Shown piece after piece: positions 6,953 through 13,465 of a DNA stretch of 13,621 nt (positions are counted from its first letter, which is position 1; the number at the start of each line of letters is the position of its first letter). Under the pieces are notes generated by a model. The model saw only the letters and a list, made by a program, of their open reading frames with translations, was not told the origin of the DNA and did not search any database. The translations under genes and the position numbers were made by a program. The DNA is from Bacteroidales bacterium (GTDB taxonomy: Bacteria; Bacteroidota; Bacteroidia; Bacteroidales; Tenuifilaceae), in assembly GCA_008933525.1 (NCBI GenBank), contig WBUV01000039.1, forward strand, positions 1 through 13,621, in the 5' to 3' direction.

Positions 6953-8113
6953 ATGGAAAATTTAAAAAGAGTCGATTTAATATTTGGTGCTTATACCAAT
7001 GAGAAGTATAAAGTGCTAGAGAGTACCCTTAAGAAATCAAGTGAGCAAATTATCACCGAAATGATTAACTCTGGCCTTAAAGGTCGCGGTGGTGCAGGTT
7101 TTCTTACAGGTTTAAAATGGAAATTTACTGCTCAAGAATCCGAGCCTACTAAGTATGTTGTTTGTAACGCCGATGAGGGCGAACCAGGTACTTTTAAAGA
7201 CCGTGAAATTCTAACTAAAGTTCCCCGAAAAGTATTCAGCGGTATGGCCATTTGCGGAAAAGCAATCGGCGCTAAAAAGGGTTATATGTATTTGAGAGGA
7301 GAGTACCAATACCTTCTGCCCGATTTGATGGCTGAACTGGACGTTTATCACGAGCACGCTAAGCGCTTTAATCACGATTTCACAATTGAAATTAGAATGG
7401 GTAGCGGCGCATATATTTGCGGTGAGGAATCTGCATTATTCGAGTCAATTGAAGGAAAACGTGGTGAACCACGTAATAAGCCTCCTTATCCAACCGTTTC
7501 GGGTGTTTTCAGTAAGCCTACTGTGATTAACAACGTGGAAACGTTTGTTAATGCTGTTATGATTATGAAGTACGGTGCAGAGGAGTTCAAAAAGTTAGGA
7601 ACTTCTGACTCTCGTGGTTCAAAAGTGTTCAGTATTTCGGGCGATACTCCTAAAGCGGGCATTCATGAGTTGGAACTAGGTATGACCCTAGCCGATTTTG
7701 TGGCGGAGTTTGGTGATGGCGATACCAAAGCCGTTCAGGTAGGAGGTGCTTCTGGTTTCTGCGTACCCCGTAAGAAATTTAACGAAACAATCATAGGTTT
7801 TGAAGGTGTTCCTACTGGAGGATCAATGATGCTTTTCAATAGTTCACGCTCAATGTACAATGTGCTTCACAACTATCTTGATTTCTTTGAGGAGGAGTCT
7901 TGTGGTCAATGTACCCCTTGCCGGGTTGGCTGTCAGCAGCTACTTAAGGGTATTCACGCTGTTAAGAAGGGTGAGAAACCTTCAAGCTACCTAAATCAAC
8001 TACTACAGCTTTCCGATACTATGAAAATTACAGCAAAGTGTGGTTTAGGCCAGTCTGTGGCTAACTCTTTCTCATCAATAGTTGAAAACTTCAAAGAGGA
8101 GATGATTTACTAA
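6953..8113 (+). CDS. hydB: [FeFe]-hydrogenase subunit HydB (NuoF-like NADH/FMN subunit), compact form
   Basis: The 386-aa protein is the NuoF core alone. Conserved pieces are GRGGAGF (44-50) with GLKW (53-56), CNADEGEPGTFKDR (71-84) and GSGAYICGEE (150-159) for FMN and NADH binding, then ESCGQCTPCR (315-324), giving C317, C320 and C323, and C363 in KCGLGQ for the [4Fe-4S] cluster. It should oxidise NADH or reduce NAD+ and exchange electrons with HydC and HydA. Bifurcating HydB proteins such as that of Thermotoga maritima are over 600 aa, with an N-terminal [2Fe-2S] thioredoxin-like domain and C-terminal ferredoxin-like clusters; both are missing here without any sign of a frameshift, since the next gene starts 42 bp on. 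The complex may therefore be smaller in its cofactor set. Confidence 0.95.
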   Translation: MENLKRVDLIFGAYTNEKYKVLESTLKKSSEQIITEMINSGLKGRGGAGFLTGLKWKFTAQESEPTKYVVCNADEGEPGTFKDREILTKVPRKVFSGMAICGKAIGAKKGYMYLRGEYQYLLPDLMAELDVYHEHAKRFNHDFTIEIRMGSGAYICGEESALFESIEGKRGEPRNKPPYPTVSGVFSKPTVINNVETFVNAVMIMKYGAEEFKKLGTSDSRGSKVFSISGDTPKAGIHELELGMTLADFVAEFGDGDTKAVQVGGASGFCVPRKKFNETIIGFEGVPTGGSMMLFNSSRSMYNVLHNYLDFFEEESCGQCTPCRVGCQQLLKGIHAVKKGEKPSSYLNQLLQLSDTMKITAKCGLGQSVANSFSSIVENFKEEMIY

Positions 8114-8155
8114 TCAAATTTATGAAGCATAATTAAAACTTTAAGACTAAAGAAA

Positions 8156-9940
8156 ATGGCAGAAATAGTAAAAATAAATATTGATGGCATCGCTCTCGAA
8201 GTTACAAAAGGAACATCAATACTCGATGCTGCAAAATCAGTTAATGTAAAGATTCCAACACTTTGTTATCACGAAGATTTGTGCGTTGCAGGAAACTGTC
8301 GTGTTTGTGTTGTTGAGGTTGAAGGCCGGAAAAATCTGGTTGCATCGTGCGCAGCACCAGCAGAACAAGGAATGGTAATTAAAACAACTACTCCAAAGGT
8401 TCGTAGAGCAAGAACTGATATTATATCTCTTTTAGTATCGGAGCACAACACTCAGTGTACTACTTGCTACAGGAGTACTAATTGCGAGTTACAGTCGCTT
8501 GCAGCAGAGTACAATGTCGACTCTGAAAGGTACTTAAGTGTGTTAAAGCCTAATATTCAGGTTGATAAATCATCGTATTCCATTGAGAAAGACGATAGTA
8601 AGTGCGTACGTTGTCAGCGTTGCGTAAGAACTTGCGCCGAGTTACAACACGTAAATGCAATTACAGTAGCACACAAAGGTCGCGATATGAAAATATCAAC
8701 CTTTATGGAGCTGCCAATGAACGAGGTTGTTTGCGTAAACTGCGGCCAGTGCGTTACACACTGTCCTACAGGAGCTTTAACCGAACGACGTTACTACCAC
8801 GAGATTTGGGAAGCAATTGGCGACCCTGATAAGCACGTTGTTATTAACACTGCTCCTTCGGTTCGCGTTGCTCTTGGCGAAATGTTAGGATACCCAGTAG
8901 GTACCCGTGTTACAGGAAAAATGGTTACTGCCCTTAAGAAGATTGGTTTCGACTCAGTTCTTGACACCGACTTTACAGCAGACTTAACTATTATTGAGGA
9001 AGGTCATGAGTTCCTACAGAGGGTAACAAAAGCCCTTAAGCATAAGGAGAAAGTTGCGTTGCCTATGATTACCTCTTGCTCCCCTGGTTGGGTTAAGTTC
9101 ATTGAGCATATGTACCCCGATCATCTTGACCATTTGTCGCCCTGTAAATCGCCTCATCAAATGTTTGGTGCACTAACTAAAACATTCTATGCTCAGAAGA
9201 TTGGTGTTGACCCATCCAAGATTGTCAGCGTAGCTGCAATGCCTTGCGCTGCTAAGAAGTTTGAGGCTAATCGCCCCGAAATGAAATCGAGTGGATATCA
9301 GGATGTGGATGCTGGTTTGACTACCCGCGAAATTGGTCAGATGATAAAGCAATCGGGTTTGGATTTTGTTAATCTGCCTGATTCTAATTACGATAGCTAT
9401 ATGGGCGAGTCGTCTGGTGCAGCTGTAATTTTCGGAGCAACCGGTGGTGTAATGGAAGCTGCTTTACGTACCGTTTATGAGGTTGTAACTGGCCGTGAAG
9501 TTCCTTTCAAGAATCTTGCTATTACTCCAGTTCGTGGCTTAGAGGGTATTAAGGAGGCAACTATTAAGTTGGAGAACGTTGTTCCTGAGTACAGTTTCTT
9601 AGAGGGAGCCGAGGTAAAAGTGGCGATTGCACACGGGTTGAAAAATGCTCGCGTCATTATGGACCAAATTAAGAATGGCACTTCGCCATACCTATTCATT
9701 GAGATTATGGCTTGCCCTGGTGGATGTATTGGTGGAGGTGGACAGCCAATCCCAACTAACGATGAGATTCGTAAGAAAAGGATTGCTGCTATTTACGCTG
9801 AGGACGAAGGTATGCCTATCCGTAAGTCGCACGAGGTTCCTGAAATTAAAAAAATCTACGAGACTTACCTCGAGAAGCCACTTGGACATAAGTCGCACGA
9901 ATTGTTGCACACACACTACAAGAAACGTAATCGCTATTAG
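8156..9940 (+). CDS. hydA: [FeFe]-hydrogenase catalytic subunit HydA
   Basis: The 594-aa subunit makes or oxidises H2. Domains in order: [2Fe-2S] ferredoxin (C37, C48, C51, C65); His-ligated [4Fe-4S] (H97, C101, C104, C110); two [4Fe-4S] clusters (C150, C153, C156, C160 and C193, C196, C199, C203); then the H-cluster domain with TSCSP (306-310), MPCAAKKFE (362-370) and EIMACPGGC (516-524), followed by the small C-terminal domain ending near [10 protein letters not shown]. The proton path seems intact (E282, E285, C308, S328). One oddity is S309, where the canonical TSCCP has the cluster-binding second cysteine. There is no extra C-terminal [2Fe-2S] domain. The start is ATG 8156; a terminator follows. 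The HydEFG maturases are not in the window. Confidence 0.97.
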   Translation: MAEIVKINIDGIALEVTKGTSILDAAKSVNVKIPTLCYHEDLCVAGNCRVCVVEVEGRKNLVASCAAPAEQGMVIKTTTPKVRRARTDIISLLVSEHNTQCTTCYRSTNCELQSLAAEYNVDSERYLSVLKPNIQVDKSSYSIEKDDSKCVRCQRCVRTCAELQHVNAITVAHKGRDMKISTFMELPMNEVVCVNCGQCVTHCPTGALTERRYYHEIWEAIGDPDKHVVINTAPSVRVALGEMLGYPVGTRVTGKMVTALKKIGFDSVLDTDFTADLTIIEEGHEFLQRVTKALKHKEKVALPMITSCSPGWVKFIEHMYPDHLDHLSPCKSPHQMFGALTKTFYAQKIGVDPSKIVSVAAMPCAAKKFEANRPEMKSSGYQDVDAGLTTREIGQMIKQSGLDFVNLPDSNYDSYMGESSGAAVIFGATGGVMEAALRTVYEVVTGREVPFKNLAITPVRGLEGIKEATIKLENVVPEYSFLEGAEVKVAIAHGLKNARVIMDQIKNGTSPYLFIEIMACPGGCIGGGGQPIPTNDEIRKKRIAAIYAEDEGMPIRKSHEVPEIKKIYETYLEKPLGHKSHELLHTHYKKRNRY

Positions 9941-9965
9941 TGGAAGCGTTTATTCATAAGTTGAG

Positions 9966-9988
9966 AAGGGGCCTAGTGCCCCTTTTTT
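9966..9988 (+). terminator. Rho-independent terminator after hydA
   Basis: AAGGGGC (9966-9972) pairs perfectly with GCCCCTT (9978-9984) around a 5-nt loop, followed by a T-run to 9988. It ends the hydCBA transcript, so the sensor-like operon downstream needs its own promoter. Confidence 0.9.
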
Positions 9989-10091
9989 ATTACCCAACAA
10001 CTTTCTATGCTATAGGATTCAGCATGTATTGCTTTTAAACATGTTTTTGCTCTACCACAAGATTGGCTGATTATGTAACAAAATCTCAAAT

Positions 10092-10107
10092 TGTTAGTAA
10101 AATAACA
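10092..10107. promoter_or_regulatory. Operator-like palindrome TGTTA-N6-TAACA, copy 3
   Basis: TGTTA GTAAAA TAACA, with the same flanks as copy 1 (TTG...CAG, 10091-10108). It is centred about 68 bp upstream of the predicted transcription start. A 9-bp AT-rich inverted repeat (ATAAAATTT / AAATTTTAT, 10111-10131) lies between copies 3 and 4. Confidence 0.6.
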
Positions 10108-10133
10108 GAAATAAAATTTAACAAATTTTATAC

Positions 10134-10149
10134 TGTTATATGAATAACA
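10134..10149. promoter_or_regulatory. Operator-like palindrome TGTTA-N6-TAACA, copy 4
   Basis: TGTTA TATGAA TAACA, centred 42 bp (about four helical turns) from copy 3. It ends 5 bp before the predicted -7 box and covers the expected -33 region, a repressing position. Confidence 0.6.
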
Positions 10150-10154
10150 TAAAT

Positions 10155-10162
10155 TAATTTTG
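10155..10162 (+). promoter_or_regulatory. -7 promoter element for the sensor-like operon
   Basis: TAATTTTG is a perfect TAnnTTTG box, 46 bp upstream of the ATG at 10208. No good TTTG box lies 19-21 bp upstream; that place is taken by palindrome copy 4. Transcription would start near 10168. No gene is seen in 9989-10207. Confidence 0.5.
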
Positions 10163-10207
10163 CATTCAATTATTTATCAGATTATTCCATAAAGTAATAT
10201 ATCACAT

Positions 10208-10552
10208 ATGAAGTTAAAAGAACTTGTAGAGTACATAGGCGGAAGTGTTGTATGCTGTGAAGAGTGCTTGGATAGAGAGGTTGAGTGTGCGTTCGCTTCG
10301 GACTTGATGAGCGATGTGCTTACAGTTAAGAGCGATAAATTGCTCTTAATAACAGGCCTTGCCAATATTCAAGCAGTACGCACAGCTGAAATGTCCGACT
10401 TGCAAGCTATTGTATTCGTTCGCAATAAGCGAGTAAGTGAGGATATGATTAGGTTGGCTCAGGAAAATTGCATAGTTTTGATAGAGTATCCTGGCACCAT
10501 GTTTCGCGTGTCGGGTTTGCTTTATAGTTTAGGGGTTAAGCCTGTTTACTAG
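10208..10552 (+). CDS. DRTGG-domain protein 1
   Basis: The 114-aa protein is a single DRTGG-type domain: a short N-terminal helix-strand region, the conserved SDLMSDVL block (31-38), then TGLANIQAVRTAEM and a Rossmann-like C-terminal half. DRTGG domains occur in phosphotransacetylase N-termini and beside CBS domains, and are thought to bind nucleotides; no reaction is established for stand-alone forms. It carries four cysteines near the start (C16, C17, C20, C27) that the second DRTGG protein of this operon lacks. It is the first gene of the operon and ends 5 nt before the ATPase gene. In Firmicutes similar proteins sit beside [FeFe]-hydrogenase genes, which supports a regulatory or sensory role. 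Confidence 0.85.
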   Translation: MKLKELVEYIGGSVVCCEECLDREVECAFASDLMSDVLTVKSDKLLLITGLANIQAVRTAEMSDLQAIVFVRNKRVSEDMIRLAQENCIVLIEYPGTMFRVSGLLYSLGVKPVY

Positions 10553-10557
10553 TAGTT

Positions 10558-10989
10558 ATGCATTTCGAGTTTAAAGTACAGGGTGGCGATTTCGTAAGAG
10601 CTGGAAACGCATCGAGTCAGGTTAAGAAGATTTTAAAGCAGCTTAACGTGGACTCTAGCGTTATCAAGAGGATTGTTGTGGCTCTCTACGAAGGGGAGGT
10701 AAACATTGCCGCGCATGCTTTTAATGGAGTAATTTATGTTGATATCGATACTGAAAGGATAATAATTAAGTTAGACGATAATGGTCCCGGAATTCCTGAT
10801 ATAAACCTGGCTATGCAACCTGGCTATTCAACAGCATCGCCAATAGTAAGAGAAATGGGATTTGGAGCAGGAATGGGACTTCCGAATATCAAGGATAATT
10901 CCGATGATTTTAAGATAACAAGTGAGGTAGGAAAGGGTACTTGTCTTGAAATTCTTGTAAATTTAAAGGTAAATCAGGAAGGAGTTTAG
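10558..10989 (+). CDS. RsbT/RsbW-like GHKL ATPase (anti-sigma factor or switch kinase family)
   Basis: This 143-aa protein is a stand-alone histidine-kinase-type ATPase domain. The N-box reads E45-xxx-N49-xxx-H53-A54, the G1 box is DDNGPGIPD (73-81), and the G2-like loop is GFGAGMGLPNI (101-111), followed by the GKGT segment (125-128). This pattern matches anti-sigma serine kinases and RsbT switch proteins, which phosphorylate partner proteins or bind a sigma factor in an ATP-dependent manner. There is no sensor domain, dimerisation histidine or membrane segment, so input must come from partners, plausibly the neighbouring proteins. No anti-anti-sigma (STAS) or sigma gene is visible here. It lies between a DRTGG gene and the hydrogenase-like gene with gaps of 5 and 2 nt. 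Confidence 0.88.
   Translation: MHFEFKVQGGDFVRAGNASSQVKKILKQLNVDSSVIKRIVVALYEGEVNIAAHAFNGVIYVDIDTERIIIKLDDNGPGIPDINLAMQPGYSTASPIVREMGFGAGMGLPNIKDNSDDFKITSEVGKGTCLEILVNLKVNQEGV
10976..10984 (+). promoter_or_regulatory. Shine-Dalgarno site that supports the GTG start of the hydrogenase-like gene
   Basis: AGGAAGGAG ends 7 nt before GTG 10992 and lies inside the end of the ATPase gene. It supports GTG as the start; there is no ATG near the beginning of the frame before the first cluster motif. Confidence 0.7.
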
Positions 10990-10991
10990 CT

Positions 10992-12365
10992 GTGGAAAAT
11001 GCTAGTTTTCATCACGCACTAAAAATTCGTACCGATGTTTGTATCGGATGCGCTCACTGTATGAGGGCGTGTCCCACTGAGGCGCTAAGAGTGAGTGGCG
11101 GAAAGGCTCATTTGCATAGCGATAGGTGTATTGATTGTGGCGAGTGCTACAGGGTTTGCCCAACCGGAGCAATAATTGTGGAGCAGGACGATTTCCAGAA
11201 CATATTTAACTTTAAGCATCGTGTAGCATTGATTCCTTCCGTTTTATTGGGGCAATATCCTGATGATGTTACACCCGGAATGGTTTTTCAGGCATTGCAG
11301 AATATCGGGTTTACTGAGATTTATGAGGTGGAAGATTCCGTTGAGTATCTTATTCCTCAAATTAATGATTACATAGGAAAAAATCAGAATAAAAAGCCAA
11401 TAGTATCATCGTTTTGTCCTGCCATTGTTCGACTTGTTCAGGTTAAGTTCCCTTGGTTAGTAGGCAATATAATGCTTTTACGCCCACCGCTGGACTTAAC
11501 TTCATCATATATTCGTGGAAAATACAAAGAACAAGGCTTTAGCGAATTGGAGGTTGGTATTTTTTATGTAACACCTTGTGCCGCCAAAATAGCTGCAATA
11601 AAAAGCCCCGTTGGTGAGGATAAGTCGGAGATTACAGGCGTTATTAACATGGATTTAATTTACAATCGTACATTACACGAGATTAAGAAGAAGGTTGTAA
11701 GTAAAGACCAGGATACGTTTAATTCCCAGTTAACTCCACGAAGCATTACTTGGGCTTTGACTAATGGTGAGGCATCGCACATTAATGGCCGTTGTATGGC
11801 CATAGATGGTATTCATAATGTAATGGAATTCCTCGATAAGATTGAGAACGATGAAGTTGCTGGTGTTGATTTCTTGGAACTTAGGTCTTGCGACGAGAGC
11901 TGTGCAGGAGGAATTCTGGCCGCAAGTAATCGCTTTTTAACCGCGGAGTTACTTAGAAAAAGGGCTAAAGCCCTTGCCGAATTTAATCATGGAGAGGTTA
12001 ATCAGTCAAAATTATTACAATACCAGGAGTTTTTAGTTGGTAGGATTGATTTGAGTAGAGTAGAACCTCGCTCTATGGTAAAACTCGACGAGGATATGGC
12101 CAAGGCGATGAAGAAGATGGAGCGCGTAAATCGAATTATGTGTTACTTGCCTGGTATTGATTGTGGGGTGTGTGGAGCGCCGTCGTGTCTGGCTTTGGCC
12201 GAGGATATTGTAAAGGGCGAGGGGGCAATTTCTCATTGTGTATTCCTGCAAAAGGTAATGGAACAGAGCAAGTTAAACCCTGAGCACTCTTTTAAAATTA
12301 TGAAGAAAATTTGGGGCGATAATCGATGCATGAAGGATTGTGAAAAGCCTAATCAAAATAAATAG
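10992..12365 (+). CDS. HydS-like [FeFe]-hydrogenase homologue, putative H2/redox sensor
   Basis: This 457-aa protein has two N-terminal [4Fe-4S] motifs (C17, C20, C23, C27 and C46, C49, C52, C56), then a degenerate H-cluster domain. The motifs read SSFCP (139-143), TPCAAK (194-199) and LRSCDESC (297-304). All four cysteines that would hold the H-cluster cubane remain (C142, C196, C300, C304), but the proton-transfer cysteine is Phe141 and other active-site residues are replaced. A C-terminal Fes-type [4Fe-4S] domain follows (C391, C394, C399, C416 in GIDCGVCGAPSC), as in RnfB, plus C446 and C450. Group C sensory hydrogenases (HydS) look similar but usually end in a PAS domain, absent here. 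A role in sensing H2 or redox state is inferred from this and from the flanking ATPases; catalysis is unlikely. The start codon is GTG. Confidence 0.88.
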   Translation: MENASFHHALKIRTDVCIGCAHCMRACPTEALRVSGGKAHLHSDRCIDCGECYRVCPTGAIIVEQDDFQNIFNFKHRVALIPSVLLGQYPDDVTPGMVFQALQNIGFTEIYEVEDSVEYLIPQINDYIGKNQNKKPIVSSFCPAIVRLVQVKFPWLVGNIMLLRPPLDLTSSYIRGKYKEQGFSELEVGIFYVTPCAAKIAAIKSPVGEDKSEITGVINMDLIYNRTLHEIKKKVVSKDQDTFNSQLTPRSITWALTNGEASHINGRCMAIDGIHNVMEFLDKIENDEVAGVDFLELRSCDESCAGGILAASNRFLTAELLRKRAKALAEFNHGEVNQSKLLQYQEFLVGRIDLSRVEPRSMVKLDEDMAKAMKKMERVNRIMCYLPGIDCGVCGAPSCLALAEDIVKGEGAISHCVFLQKVMEQSKLNPEHSFKIMKKIWGDNRCMKDCEKPNQNK

Positions 12366-12374
12366 TTTACTTGT

Positions 12375-12710
12375 ATGACAGTTGCAGATATTGTAAAAGC
12401 CTTAGATTTAAGGGTATTTTCAGGAAATGAAGGGTTAAATCAGGAAGTAGTTGGTGGCTACACATCTGATTTGCTGAGCGATGTTATGGGTAATGCCGAT
12501 GCTGGTATGGTTTGGGTTACCTTACAAACACACATCAATGTTATGGCTATTGCTTCGTTAAAAGAATTAGCTGCAATTATTCTTGTAAAGGGTTTAGAGC
12601 CTGAGGTTAATACTCTGCAGCAAAGCAACAGTGAGGGTATTCCAATTCTTGGAACCAATTTACAGGCTTTTGAGATTACTGGTAAACTTTACCAGCTACT
12701 GAATAAGTAA
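12375..12710 (+). CDS. DRTGG-domain protein 2
   Basis: The 111-aa protein is a second single-domain DRTGG protein. Its block TSDLLSDVM (30-38) aligns with the first copy's SDLMSDVL, followed by WVTLQTHINVMAIASL and a C-terminal IPILGT strand-loop. It is clearly a distant paralogue of the 10208 protein: same length and layout, but low overall identity and no cysteines. A nucleotide-binding role is inferred from the family. It lies 9 nt after the hydrogenase-like gene, and its stop TAA shares its last A with the ATG of the PHP gene (TAATG), so translation of the two is probably coupled. Confidence 0.87.
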   Translation: MTVADIVKALDLRVFSGNEGLNQEVVGGYTSDLLSDVMGNADAGMVWVTLQTHINVMAIASLKELAAIILVKGLEPEVNTLQQSNSEGIPILGTNLQAFEITGKLYQLLNK

Positions 12711-13429
12711 TGAACCAATACCGTGCCGATTTGCACATTCACAGTGTCTTGTCTCCCTGTGCTGATTTGGAGATGAGCCCTGTAAATATTGTGAATCGTG
12801 CAAAGGCTTTGGGGCTAGATATTATCGCAATTACCGACCACAACTCGACACTTCATTGCCCGTTAACAGTAGAGCTTGCCTCAAGGGTTGGAATTATGGC
12901 TGTTTATGGCGCCGAGGTTACTACCCGCGAGGAGGTGCACTGTGTATGCTTAGTAGAGGATGAGCCCAAGCGCAAACTTCTACAGCAATTCCTCGAGGAT
13001 AACATTCAACGTGTTCCCAATAATGTTGATATTTTTGGCTATCAGGTGGTTGTGAACGAGCAGGAGGAGATAGTTCAAGAGATTGAATACCTTTTGCACG
13101 GAGCGCTAAACAAGGGCATCAATGAGGTTGAGGCATTTGTGCATAGCATTGGTGGAATTTTTATTCCAGCCCATGCCGATAGGCCCAAATACAGTATTAC
13201 CAGTCAGTTAGGCTTTGTTCCGCCCGATTTAAACTACGATGCCATAGAACTTTCAAAATATACCACAGAGGAAAAGTTTCTTACGTTAAACCCATTCGTT
13301 ACCAAAAAAAGGTTTATCAGAAGTTCAGATGCTCATATGATTGATCAAATAGGGCAGATTTCATCCACTCTAAGTATGGGTAAGCTAACATTTGAGGATT
13401 TAAAAGCATCAATATTTGCTTTGGGTTAA
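12710..13429 (+). CDS. PHP-domain metal-dependent phosphoesterase
   Basis: The 239-aa protein is a PHP (polymerase and histidinol phosphatase) domain enzyme. Metal-binding motifs are DLHIHS (7-12; H9, H11), TDHN (42-45; D43, H44), GAEV (67-70; E69), H77, PAHAD (153-157; H155) and SSDAH (205-209; D207, H209), so all motifs for a trinuclear metal centre are present. Stand-alone members hydrolyse phosphate esters, for example RNase AM/YciV-type 3',5'-nucleotides; the substrate here is unknown. In this operon it could remove a nucleotide signal or a phosphate set by the neighbouring ATPases, which is inference. It overlaps the DRTGG stop by one base and is followed after 36 bp by a second ATPase gene. 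Confidence 0.92.
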   Translation: MNQYRADLHIHSVLSPCADLEMSPVNIVNRAKALGLDIIAITDHNSTLHCPLTVELASRVGIMAVYGAEVTTREEVHCVCLVEDEPKRKLLQQFLEDNIQRVPNNVDIFGYQVVVNEQEEIVQEIEYLLHGALNKGINEVEAFVHSIGGIFIPAHADRPKYSITSQLGFVPPDLNYDAIELSKYTTEEKFLTLNPFVTKKRFIRSSDAHMIDQIGQISSTLSMGKLTFEDLKASIFALG

Positions 13430-13465
13430 TTTTCTCAAAAAGAATCAGCATAAAAGTCTTAAATA

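Noticed and set aside
9645..9959. Plus-strand open frame of 104 codons overlapping the end of hydA
   Set aside because: It overlaps the conserved L3 motif and C-terminus of HydA in another frame and its composition is not protein-like; it is a shadow frame.
10033..10056. Weak CATGT/ACATG inverted repeat after the hydA terminator
   Set aside because: Arms of 5 bp with a long AT-rich loop are expected by chance; no second copy and no T-run.
10992..12365. Second catalytic [FeFe]-hydrogenase
   Set aside because: Loss of the proton-transfer cysteine and degenerate L1, L2 and L3 motifs make ordinary turnover unlikely; a sensory or electron-transfer role fits better.
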